Source: an uncultured Alphaproteobacteria bacterium
Lineage (GTDB): Bacteria > Pseudomonadota > Alphaproteobacteria > SP197
DNA length: 64,000 bases
Direction of reading: 5' to 3'
NCBI GenBank assembly: GCA_958295695.1
Contig: OY282363.1
Span: 2,236,225-2,300,224, forward strand
A program made the position numbers and the translations under genes. The notes beneath the pieces were generated by a model. That model saw only the letters and a program-made list of their open reading frames with translations. It had not been told where the DNA came from and did not search any database. This document shows positions 1 through 7,683 of the stretch, one piece after another (positions within the stretch are counted from its first letter, which is position 1; the number at the start of each line of letters is the position of its first letter).

Positions 1-327
1 CCGGCCTACTGCGCGAGCAAGGCCGCGCTCCGCGTCTGGGGCGAAGGCCAGCGCGCCTGGCTCCGCGACAGGGGCGTCGGACTCTCCGTGATCTGTCCCG
101 GCTTTGTCCGCACGCCGATGAGCGACGGCAACCCCTACCCCATGCCGTTCCTCATGGAGGCCGGCCGCGCTGCGGAGATCGTCAAGCGCGGGCTGGCCCG
201 CGACAGGGCCCGCATCGCCTTTCCCTGGCAGACCTACTGGACCGTCCGGATCCTCGCCGCCCTGCCGGCCGCCTGGAGCGACGCCCTCCTGCGGCGGCTG
301 CCGAACAAGCCTTCGGCGGACCTGTGA
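1..327 (+). CDS. Short-chain dehydrogenase/reductase, 5'-truncated by window edge
   Basis: The reading frame is open from base 1 to a TGA at 325-327, so only the C-terminal 108 residues are seen. It begins at the SDR active-site segment: Tyr and Lys of the YxxxK motif lie in PAYCASKAAL, followed by the typical strand and turn VICPGFVRTPM that closes the cofactor pocket. The N-terminal Rossmann glycine motif is outside the window. The tail (VRILAALPAAWSDALLRRLP) resembles membrane-associated SDRs that act on lipid or steroid-like substrates, but the substrate cannot be told. It converges with mltG on the other strand. Confidence 0.8.
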   Translation, partial: PAYCASKAALRVWGEGQRAWLRDRGVGLSVICPGFVRTPMSDGNPYPMPFLMEAGRAAEIVKRGLARDRARIAFPWQTYWTVRILAALPAAWSDALLRRLPNKPSADL

Positions 328-358
328 CGCCCCGTCCGCCGCCGTCCGGCGGAACGCC

Positions 359-1336
359 TCAGTCCGCGGCCCGGCGCGCCTTGTAGGCCCGGACGTTGCG
401 GTTGTGCTCGGCGAGGGTCTCCGCGAAGGCGTGGCCGCCGGCGCCGTCGGCGACGAAGTAGAGCTCGCCGGTCTCCAGCGGATCGAGCACGGCGGCGATC
501 GCGCCGCGGCCCGGATTGGCGATGGGACCGGGCGGCAGGCCGGCGTGGACATAAGTGTTGTAGGGATCGTCGTAGGTCCAGTCCGAACGCAACAGCTCGC
601 GGCCCAGCGGGGCCCGGCCCCGGGTGAGCGCGAAGATCACCGTGGGGTCGGACTGCAGCCGCATGCCGCGGTCGAGCCGGTTGACGAAGACCCCCGCGAC
701 GCGGGGGCGCTCCCCGGCCAGCCCGGTTTCCTTCTCGACGATCGAGGCGAGGACGAGGGCCTCCTCCGGCGAGGCGAACGGAAGGCCCTCGGCGCGTCCG
801 GCCCAGAGCTCGGCCAGCGTCGAATCCATGGCCGCGACCATGCGGTCGAGCACCGCCTGGCGCGTTTCGCCGCGCGCGACGTGGTAGGTCTCCGGCAGGA
901 GCGCGCCCTGGGGCGGCGTCTCGGCGATCTCGCCCACCAGCACCTCGCTGGCGTTCAGGATGGCCACCGCCTCCAGGCTCGTCAGCCCCTCGGGCACCGT
1001 GACGGCGTGGACGACGGTGGCGCCGGCGACCAGCAGGTCGAGCGCCTCGTCGAGGGACGCGCCGGGCCCGAAGACATACTCGCCGGCCTTGAGGCGATGG
1101 GCCTGACCGCGCCAGCGGGCCCGCCAGACGAGGCGGGCCGGGTCCTCGACGACGCCGTGGCGCGCGAGCGCTTCGGCGACGCCCGCGACGCCGACGCCGG
1201 ACGGGATGACGACGGTCGACGGCTCCCCGAGCGGCCCGGGCCGCGTCGCCTCGCGCTCGAACCAGAGGACGCCGGCGACCGCCGCCGCGGCGGCCACGGC
1301 GAGAAGACTGAAGAGCCCGCCGGCGAGACGCCCCAC
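359..1336 (-). CDS. mltG: Endolytic murein transglycosylase MltG (YceG-like)
   Basis: 325-residue inner-membrane lytic transglycosylase thought to cleave nascent glycan strands and so set their length. One N-terminal membrane helix (residues about 4-25, GLFSLLAVAAAAAVAGVLW) precedes a LysM-like part and the YceG domain. The catalytic Glu is in LASIVEKETG, and the motifs LQSDPTVIF and YNTYVHAGLPPGPIANPG are family hallmarks. Length is close to E. coli MltG (340). The start is GTG, 7 bases after the fabF stop, so it is the last gene of the acpP-fabF-mltG operon, its usual place in proteobacteria. Confidence 0.95.
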   Translation of the reverse strand: MGRLAGGLFSLLAVAAAAAVAGVLWFEREATRPGPLGEPSTVVIPSGVGVAGVAEALARHGVVEDPARLVWRARWRGQAHRLKAGEYVFGPGASLDEALDLLVAGATVVHAVTVPEGLTSLEAVAILNASEVLVGEIAETPPQGALLPETYHVARGETRQAVLDRMVAAMDSTLAELWAGRAEGLPFASPEEALVLASIVEKETGLAGERPRVAGVFVNRLDRGMRLQSDPTVIFALTRGRAPLGRELLRSDWTYDDPYNTYVHAGLPPGPIANPGRGAIAAVLDPLETGELYFVADGAGGHAFAETLAEHNRNVRAYKARRAAD

Positions 1337-1343
1337 GGGGGCC

Positions 1344-2621
1344 TCAGCCGGACTTGGCGACGATCAGCGAGGCGTTGGTGCCGCCGAACCCGAAGGAGTT
1401 GCTGAGCGCCGCGCGCACCGGCCGTTCCCTGGCCTCGTGCGGAACCAGGTCGATGCCGTCGCATCCTTCCGAGGGATCGTCCAGGTTGAGGGTCGGCGGG
1501 ACCAGGTCGTTGGCGACCGCGAGGATCGAATAGATCGCCTCGACGCTGCCCGCGGCGCCCAGGAGATGGCCGACCGACGACTTGGTCGACGACATGCTGA
1601 TCCCGCCGGCCGCGTCGCCGAACAGGCGCTTGACCGCGCCGAACTCGACCTCGTCGCCCAGCGGCGTCGAGGTCCCGTGGGCGTTGACGTAATCGATGTC
1701 GCCGGGCGTCAGGCCGGCGTCGTTCATGGCCGCGCGCATCGAGCGGAAGCCGCCGTCGCCGTCCTCCGCCGGAGCCGTGATGTGGTGCGCGTCGCCCGAC
1801 AGGCCGTAGCCCACGACCTCGGCGTGGATCCTGGCGCCGCGCTTCCTGGCGTGCTCCATCTCCTCGAGCACGACGACGCCCGCGCCCTCGCCCATGACGA
1901 AGCCGTCGCGGCCCTTGTCCCACGGCCGCGAGGCGCGCTCGGGCTCGTCGTTGAAGCCCGTCGAGAGGGCGCGCGAGGCCGCGAAGCCGGCGATGCCCAG
2001 ACGAGACACCGCCGCCTCGGCCCCGCCGGCCACCATGACGTCCGCGTCGCCGGTCTTGATGAGGCGCGACGCATCGCCGATGGCGTGCGCGCCGGTCGAG
2101 CACGCGGTGACGACGGAGTGGTTGGGCCCCTTGAAGCCATGGCGGATGGAGACGTGGCCCGAGGCCAGGTTGATCAGCGCCGACGGGATGAAGAAGGGGC
2201 TGACCTTCCGGGGGCCCCGGTCGCGCAGGAGGATCGACGCCTCCTCGATGGTCTTGAGGCCGCCGATGCCCGAACCGATCATGACTCCGGTGCGCTCGCG
2301 CGCCTCGTCGTCGTCGGGAGTCCAGCCCGCGTCGAGGACCGCCTGCTGCGCCGCGGCCACCGCATAGACGATGAAATCGTCCATCTTGCGCTGTTCCTTG
2401 GGCGCGAGATAGCGGCCCGCGTCGAACGCGCCTTCGCCGTCGCCCCTGGGCGGCTGGCCCGCGATCTTCGCGGGCAGGTCGTCGACCGGAAAGTCCTCGA
2501 TCCTGCGCAGGCCGGACCGGCCGGCCACGAGCGCGGACCAGTTGCGCGCGACGCCGTCGCCCAGCGGAGTCACCAGACCGAGGCCGGTGACCGCCACCCT
2601 GCGTTCGTCGGAATGCGCCAT
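1344..2621 (-). CDS. fabF: 3-oxoacyl-ACP synthase II (KAS II)
   Basis: 425 residues, usual length for FabF, which condenses malonyl-ACP with acyl-ACP in fatty-acid elongation in the cytoplasm. The Cys-His-His triad is visible: Cys in VTACSTGAHAIGDA, His in NAHGTSTPLGD and His in SSVGHLLGAAGSVEAI. The C-terminal FGFGGTNASL motif is also intact. The start ATG follows MAHSDERRVAVTGLGLVTPLGDG, the typical N terminus. It is 43 bases downstream of acpP and co-oriented with mltG. Confidence 0.97.
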   Translation of the reverse strand: MAHSDERRVAVTGLGLVTPLGDGVARNWSALVAGRSGLRRIEDFPVDDLPAKIAGQPPRGDGEGAFDAGRYLAPKEQRKMDDFIVYAVAAAQQAVLDAGWTPDDDEARERTGVMIGSGIGGLKTIEEASILLRDRGPRKVSPFFIPSALINLASGHVSIRHGFKGPNHSVVTACSTGAHAIGDASRLIKTGDADVMVAGGAEAAVSRLGIAGFAASRALSTGFNDEPERASRPWDKGRDGFVMGEGAGVVVLEEMEHARKRGARIHAEVVGYGLSGDAHHITAPAEDGDGGFRSMRAAMNDAGLTPGDIDYVNAHGTSTPLGDEVEFGAVKRLFGDAAGGISMSSTKSSVGHLLGAAGSVEAIYSILAVANDLVPPTLNLDDPSEGCDGIDLVPHEARERPVRAALSNSFGFGGTNASLIVAKSG

Positions 2622-2664
2622 GTGCCGTCGGGCCGGCCGCGGCGCGGACGCCGCGGCGGGGACC

Positions 2665-2901
2665 TCAGTCCGCGTTCTGTTCGATGTAGTCGATGGCGTC
2701 CTTGACGTTCACGATCTTCTCGGCCGCGTCGTCCGGAATCTCGACGCCGAACTCCTCCTCGAAGGCCATCACGAGCTCGACGGTGTCCAGGCTGTCGGCA
2801 CCCAGATCGTCGATGAAGCTCGCGCCTTTCGTCACCTTGTCCTCGTCGACGCCGAGGTGATCGATCACGATCCTTTTCACGCGCTCAGCTACGTCGCTCA
2901 T
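2665..2901 (-). CDS. acpP: Acyl carrier protein
   Basis: 78-residue acidic protein that carries acyl chains on a 4'-phosphopantetheine arm. The attachment serine is in [18 protein letters not shown] and the N terminus [23 protein letters not shown] is typical of alphaproteobacterial AcpP. It opens the acpP-fabF-mltG run. In most relatives fabG lies immediately upstream, but here about 4 kb of accessory DNA separates them. Confidence 0.97.
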   Translation of the reverse strand: MSDVAERVKRIVIDHLGVDEDKVTKGASFIDDLGADSLDTVELVMAFEEEFGVEIPDDAAEKIVNVKDAIDYIEQNAD

Positions 2902-3072
2902 GGCCTAGCCACCTCCGAATCCCCAAGACAGATCAGCACGTTGGACCCCACCCGAACCGCTCCGCCGCCAGCGCCGGCCCGTCCCTCGGGCGCGGCCCAT
3001 GTAACACACTTTCCGAACCGTGCGATACCCGGAAAAGCCGGCCGCGCCCCATGCGCCCGCGAGCGTGGCCGG

Positions 3073-3108
3073 CCCCTTCGGCGGCTACCCGGGGTGAGGG
3101 AGAGGATT
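3073..3108. repeat. Dispersed intergenic repeat, copy 1 (partial)
   Basis: CCTTCGGCGGCTACCCGGGG followed by TGAGGGAGAGGA is a variant of the core seen at 11891-11944 and 42909-42952. It abuts the IS630-type relic. The rest of 2902-3139 shows no coding evidence. Confidence 0.55.
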
Positions 3109-3139
3109 TGCTTCTCTCGTGAGGGACACGGTTGGGGCG

Positions 3140-3673
3140 CGGGCGGCGCCGTTGGAGGTCCGGTTTCAGGACGAGGCTCGGGTCGGGCAGAAAGGCGCGC
3201 TGTCGCGCATCCGGGCGCGCAAGGGCGACCGCTCCCGCATCGCGCGCGACCATCGTTACCGCTACCTGTTCGGGGCCGCGCGCGGGGCGCTCGGCACAGC
3301 CGTCGGGCTTGTCGCCGAGCGCGCCGACACCGCCGCCATGAACGCGCATCTCGCGGCCATCGCCGCGGCGGCGACCGAGGGCAGCCATGGCGTCGTGGTG
3401 TTGGACCGGGCGGGGCGGCGCGAGAGCCGAGGACCTCTCGGTTCCCGACAATCCGACCTTGCCGCCGCCGCCTCCCTACGGCCCGGAGTCGAACCCGATG
3501 GAGACCGTATTCCAGTTTCTCAAGGACAACCGCCTCTCGAACCGCGTGTTACGCCGACGAGGCCGACATCGTCCACGCCTGCCGCAAAGCCTGGGACTGG
3601 TTCGAGGCGTCCCCCCGATAATATCGCCTCCATCGTGCGACGGAAATGGGTCGCCAAACCGCAACATGCATGA
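3140..3673 (+). pseudogene. IS630-family transposase relic, multiply frameshifted
   Basis: Conceptual translation gives the C-terminal half of an IS630-type DDE transposase in pieces from all three frames. Frame 2 (about 3146-3405) reads VRFQDEARVGQKGALSRI through RYRYLFGAARG to MNAHLAAIAA and HGVVVLD. Frame 3 (about 3405-3540) carries VPDNPTLPPPPPYGPESNP and METVFQFLKDNRLSNRV. Frame 1 (about 3540-3615) carries ADEADIVHACRKAWDWFEA. Frame 2 resumes with DNIASIVRRKWVAKPQ to the stop at 3671-3673. In the family the first Asp lies in FxDEAR, the second in VLDxAGWH and the Glu in SPELNPxE; here the Trp-His after the second Asp has decayed. The N-terminal helix-turn-helix half is missing. The element is dead. 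Confidence 0.8.
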
Positions 3674-3749
3674 CTATCGAATTTGGAGCGGTATCGGTCC
3701 GGCAGGCTGCCAGGACCGTGAGGCGAACCGGAAGCGGGCGTGACTCCGT

Positions 3750-4696
3750 CTATCGGCTCATGACCAGCATTCGGACGAGACCTTCGCCGGGCCCGGACCA
3801 AGGATCGAGCGCTTTGCCGTAGATCGTTCCGGCGGCCGCTTCGGAATCGACGGCGCGCATGCCGACCCCCGCGACGCTCGACGGGACCAGAAGGTCGCCC
3901 GGCCCGACCGGGCCGGACTCGCCCGAAACCCGGGCGTAAACCATGCCGCTCATCGAAACCGGAAGGTCGCCGGTCCCATCGGCGCGTGAGCCGATCACCA
4001 TGCCCGGCCTGAACGCCCCGGCGCCGCTGATGACGCCCACAACAAGCCGGGCGTTCGACGTGGACGCCGGCAAAACGCCGCCGGAAGCCGGATCCCACGC
4101 GACCACCGAACCCGGACTGACGCCGTCCCGGGTCGCCAGTTCGAAGACCTCGGCGTAATCGTGTACTTTGCGGCCGTCGACACGGATAGAACCCTCACCA
4201 TCAATTGCGCCTATTGAAACCGCTCTGCATAGGTTACCCTCGTCGTTCCTTCCGTTTTCATAAAAAATCAACCCTCCTCCGTCACCGTCTCTCGACTGAC
4301 CAATGAATATGATTTTCTCATCTAAATTGTTGTATATGTTAGCATAAAATTCTTTTCTATTAGTAGAGACTAAACCCATATTGAATCGGGTGTTCAGTTC
4401 TCCATCAGAGAGGTCAAGGTATCCGCCATAGGGGTTTCTTCCTATTGACAAATTGCTGTCGAAAGTCAAAAGCGTTACCTATGCGTATTAACAAGCGGCT
4501 TTCGAAAAAATTCAGCTCCCTGAGGCCGTTCACCTGCGCGGCATCGCCGGGCTCCCCCTTGGGGCCCCTCTCCCCCTTGGGGCCCTGCGGGACCGCGCTC
4601 TCCGATTCCCCGCCGTTCCATCTCCTGCACTTTCGCGTCGATTCGCTCCACGGCGTCGGGAATGCTCTCCACCTGCGCGAGTGCGTATGACGACAC
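3750..4696 (-). pseudogene. Collagen-like / tail-fibre-like protein gene split by two frameshifts
   Basis: An N-terminal piece with a GTG start at 4696 reads MSSYALAQVESIPDAVERID then begins Gly-X-Y repeats (GERGPAGPQG). These continue only in the next frame as GPKGERGPKGEPGDAAQVNG and GLRELNFF. A second shift near 4475-4490 leads into a long frame, 4469-3750, with YGGYLDLSDGELNTRF, SIGAIDGEGSIRVDGRKVHD and a C-terminal segment ending GEGLVRMLVMSR. The layout (short coiled helix, collagen-like stretch, beta-rich C-terminal domain) is that of phage tail-fibre or surface-appendage proteins. The segment 4195-4500 is clearly AT-rich against about 70% GC around it, a sign of transfer. The first frameshift falls in runs of five G within a duplicated CCCCAAGGGGGAG. 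No exact family is recognised. Confidence 0.5.
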
Positions 4697-4750
4697 CCCG
4701 ACGCCACGGGCATGGCGCGGAGCCTCCGCCGCCGACCGGCGCGCAGGGGA

Positions 4751-6562
4751 TCAGCATTCCGTATTGCATCGACCGCCGTGGCGGCGCAGCACCGCCTGAA
4801 CCGCTTTGCTCTCCGACCGGATCGCTATGTCCAGCGGCGTGGCGCCGCCGTTAGACTGCGCATGGACGTCGGCGCCTAGACCCACCAGCCATTCCGCCGT
4901 TTCGCGCGCGTTCCCCCGCGCGGCAGAGTGCAGCGGCGTCCAGCCGCTGTTAGACTTCGCATGGACGTCGGCGCCTAGACCCACCAGCCATTCCGCCGTT
5001 TCGCGCGCGTTCTCCCACGCGGCATAGTGCAGCGGCGTGGAGCCGTAGTCATTCCTCGCATGGATGTCGGCGCCTAGACCCACCAGCCATTCCGCCGTTT
5101 CGCGCGCGTTCCCCGCCGCGGCAGCATGCAGCGGCGTGGAGCCGTAGTCATTCCTCGCATGGATGTCGGCGCCTAGACCCACCAGCCATTCCGCCGTTTC
5201 GCGCGCGTTCCCCTCCGCGGCAGAGTGCAGTGGCGTGGAGCCGTTGTTACTCTTCGCATGGACGTCGGCGCCTAGACCCACCAGCCATTCCGCCGTTTCG
5301 CGCGCGTTCCCCGCCGCGGCAGAGTGCAGCGGCGTCCAGCCGCTGTTACTCTTCGCATGGATGTCGGCGCTGCGGGCGACCAGCCATTCCGCCGTTTCGC
5401 GCGCGTTCCCCTGCGCGGCATAGTGCAGCGGCGTTTTGCCGGCGTCGTTCTTCGCATGGACGTCGGCGCCGCGGGCGACCAGCGCGGCCGCAGCCGCGCG
5501 AGAGTCCGCCAAGGCCGCGATCATCAGCGGCGTTTGACCGTACGCCCACCAGTCCGACCAGTCTACCCCGGGGTGAAGCCCGGCCAGCCTTCGCTTCAGC
5601 CCGTCGCCGAAGGGCACTTCGCCCCCCTTCAGCCGGGCGTCCGGCGCCGCCCCCGTCTCGATCAGCGCCTCGACAACCGCGGGCAGGTTCAGCAGCGCCG
5701 CGAAGTGCAGGTCGGTCCAGCCGGTCCTCACGTCCTTCCAGTCCACCCGCAAAGGGCGGCCGAGACGCGCGGCGAAATCCTCCGCCTGCTCCCGCGCCTC
5801 GCGTTCCGCCTTCTCCCGCGCCTCGCGCTCCGCCAAGCCGTACACGAAGGCGTTCGTCCATTGCCCGTCCAGCTTCACCGCGACCACCGACCAGGGCGCT
5901 TCCCGCACCCCCGGCGCCCGGATACGCCCCAATACCTTCAGCTTCTTCCCCGCCTCGTAGGACCCTAGGACGTTCTCGCCCATGGCGAGGGACGGCTTGC
6001 CGTAGAAAATGCCCTCCTCCGTGGTCGTGATAGTCTCCGGCGCCTCCTCGAACGCATACAGGCACCTCTGTCTCTCCCGGCTCAGGGTCTCGACGCCGAC
6101 CGACCCCTTGACATGTTCCAGCCGGTCCCCCGGCAGGACGACGGTCACGTTCAACGTCAGCGCCTCGCCGCCCCCATACTCCCACGTCATCGTCACTTCC
6201 GGCGGGATAACCTGCACAGGACTGCCGATCCGCGCCGCGAAATGGTTGGTGCGCGCGAAGTTTTGCTTATCCAGCACCTCGGCCATAAGCGCGTCCCCGA
6301 GACCCCGCGACAGCGCCTCGCAGTAGACCTTCTCCTCCAGCATCGGCAGCTTGGCGAGGGCCGGACGGAAGACCACGTCGAGACGCTTTCCCGATGTGTC
6401 CGCCTCCTCGTTCAGGAACCCGACGACCCGCTCCGCCACCTCATCGAGGGCGTCGCCGAGATCGGCTTCCCGCGCCGGGGCCCCCTGCGGCGCCGACAAC
6501 GCCGCGACGCCGGCGACGACCCCCGCCGCGCAAACCCGAAACGCTCCTCCGAACCGGATCAT
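4751..6562 (-). CDS. Secreted ankyrin-repeat protein with SH3-like domain
   Basis: 603 residues. I start it at ATG 6562 because GGAGGG sits four bases upstream and it gives a clean signal peptide (MIRFGGAFRVCAAGVVAGV, cleavage near APA); an ATG at 6700 is possible in frame but lies before that ribosome site. Residues about 30-190 are an unassigned domain. About 190-240 resembles a bacterial SH3 fold (GENVLGSYEAGKKLKVLGR, PWSVVAVKLDGQW). A charged helix (AEREAREKAEREAREQAEDF) leads into ankyrin repeats from about residue 285 to the end. Six 33-residue units are almost identical (TPLHSAAAGNARETAEWLVG). It is probably periplasmic or exported, with a binding role; no enzyme motif is visible. It sits in the accessory block that splits the fab cluster. 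Confidence 0.85.
   Translation of the reverse strand: MIRFGGAFRVCAAGVVAGVAALSAPQGAPAREADLGDALDEVAERVVGFLNEEADTSGKRLDVVFRPALAKLPMLEEKVYCEALSRGLGDALMAEVLDKQNFARTNHFAARIGSPVQVIPPEVTMTWEYGGGEALTLNVTVVLPGDRLEHVKGSVGVETLSRERQRCLYAFEEAPETITTTEEGIFYGKPSLAMGENVLGSYEAGKKLKVLGRIRAPGVREAPWSVVAVKLDGQWTNAFVYGLAEREAREKAEREAREQAEDFAARLGRPLRVDWKDVRTGWTDLHFAALLNLPAVVEALIETGAAPDARLKGGEVPFGDGLKRRLAGLHPGVDWSDWWAYGQTPLMIAALADSRAAAAALVARGADVHAKNDAGKTPLHYAAQGNARETAEWLVARSADIHAKSNSGWTPLHSAAAGNARETAEWLVGLGADVHAKSNNGSTPLHSAAEGNARETAEWLVGLGADIHARNDYGSTPLHAAAAGNARETAEWLVGLGADIHARNDYGSTPLHYAAWENARETAEWLVGLGADVHAKSNSGWTPLHSAARGNARETAEWLVGLGADVHAQSNGGATPLDIAIRSESKAVQAVLRRHGGRCNTEC
4806..5465. repeat. 99-bp tandem repeats inside the ankyrin gene
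   Basis: The segment GTCGGCGCCTAGACCCACCA recurs at 4868, 4967, 5066, 5165 and 5264, with a diverged copy at 5363, a strict 99-bp period. Each unit encodes one 33-residue ankyrin repeat. The DNA identity, including synonymous sites, points to recent amplification or gene conversion. Confidence 0.92.
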
Positions 6563-6802
6563 CCCTCCGTCCCTCCCCATACTCCCCAAGCGCCGGACGC
6601 CGGGCGACCGCCGCGCCAACGAGACACCCGCCCAGGATATCATGGACACCGCGCATGGACACCGTGGACCGCGAAACGCCCGGCCCGGCGGCGCGGCCAC
6701 CGTCTCCCGCGCCGGCGTCGGGAGCAGGGCCGCGCCCCGACCGGAAGAATCGGCCGGGGGGCCGCAGCACGCCGGCCCTCCACGAGGTCAGGAGGGAAAG
6801 AC

Positions 6803-6859
6803 TCACGGGGCGAGCGTCCGGGCAACGCGGAAACCGTTGGTGAAGTAGTTGCCGATTCT
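6803..6859 (-). pseudogene. Possible C-terminal scrap of a formylglycine-generating-enzyme-like protein
   Basis: The minus strand encodes GRIGNYFTNGFRVARTLAP and then a stop at 6803-6805. The ending NGFRVARTL is typical of the last residues of FGE-sulfatase (sulfatase-modifying factor) domain proteins. Nothing upstream in frame supports the rest of such a protein. The remainder of 6563-6918 holds a dispersed repeat copy and no other recognisable feature. Confidence 0.35.
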
Positions 6860-6910
6860 CCCCTCATCTCGAGTAGGTCCCGCAGGGACAGTATCGAGGG
6901 ACGCGGGCGA
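6857..6910. repeat. Dispersed intergenic repeat, copy 2
   Basis: CTCCCCTCATCTCGAGTAGG then GTCCCGCAGGGACAGTATCG and AGGGACGCGGG. The inner GTCCCGCAGGGAC is an inverted repeat. It matches the CCTCGTCCCGAG...CATCGAGGGACG module at 11959-12006. It lies right at the fabG stop. Confidence 0.5.
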
Positions 6911-6918
6911 AAGGCGTC

Positions 6919-7656
6919 TCAGACCATGGCCATGCCGCCGTTCACGTGGACGGTCTGGCCGGTCACGTAGGCCGCTTCGTCGCTCGCGAGATAGGCGACG
7001 GCGGCGGCGACGTCGTCCGTCGATCCGAGCCGTCCGACGGGGATCCGGGCGAGCAGGCCCTCCTTGACCCGGTCGGACAGGCCGTCGGTCATCGCCGTCT
7101 CGATGAAGCCCGGGGCGACGCAGTTCACGGTGACGCCGCGTTCGGCGACCTCCTGGGCGAGCGCCTTCGACATGCCGATCATGCCCGCCTTGGCCGCGGC
7201 GTAGTTGGCCTGACCGGGATTGCCCATGACCCCCACCACCGAGGCGATCCCGACGATGCGGCCGTGGCGGCGCCTGAGCATGCCGCGCAGGAGCGCGCGG
7301 ACGATGCGGAAGCCAGACGTGAGGTTGAGGTCGATGACTTTCCGCCAGTCCTCGTCCTTCATGCGCAAGACCAGCGCGTCGGCGGTGACGCCGGCGTTGT
7401 TGACCAGGATGTCGACCCCGCCCATGGCGTCCTCGGCGGCCTTCGCCAGACCTTCGGCGGCCTCGGCCGCGCCGAGATCGGCGGCGAGGACATGGGCGTT
7501 CGCGCCCAAATCCGAGGACAGCGCGTCGAGCGCCGCGCGCCTGCGGCCCGCCAGCGCGACCTCGGCGCCCCGTCCGTGGAGAACGCGCGCGACCGCGCCG
7601 CCGATGCCGCCCGAGGCGCCGGTCACCAGCGCCTTGCGTCCCGTCAGATCGAACAT
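6919..7656 (-). CDS. fabG: 3-oxoacyl-ACP reductase
   Basis: 245-residue NADPH-dependent SDR that reduces 3-oxoacyl-ACP in fatty-acid elongation. Visible motifs are the cofactor loop TGASGGIGGAVA, NNAGVTADAL, the catalytic Ser in GIASVVGVMGNPGQ, YxxxK in ANYAAAKAG, and the C-terminal YVTGQTVHVNGGMAM found in true FabG proteins. It follows fabD by 27 bases in one operon. It is normally followed by acpP, but the accessory block intervenes here. Confidence 0.96.
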   Translation of the reverse strand: MFDLTGRKALVTGASGGIGGAVARVLHGRGAEVALAGRRRAALDALSSDLGANAHVLAADLGAAEAAEGLAKAAEDAMGGVDILVNNAGVTADALVLRMKDEDWRKVIDLNLTSGFRIVRALLRGMLRRRHGRIVGIASVVGVMGNPGQANYAAAKAGMIGMSKALAQEVAERGVTVNCVAPGFIETAMTDGLSDRVKEGLLARIPVGRLGSTDDVAAAVAYLASDEAAYVTGQTVHVNGGMAMV

Positions 7657-7683
7657 GGCGGTCTCCCCGGCCCCGTCGCCGCG

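Noticed and set aside
982-2103. Arg/Gly-rich frame antisense to or out of frame with fabF and mltG
   Set aside because: Composition typical of shifted reading of GC-rich genes; fabF and mltG fully explain the region.
4806-5465. Regularly spaced repeats considered as a CRISPR array
   Set aside because: The period is 99 bp with no unique spacers, and it is in frame with ankyrin repeats.
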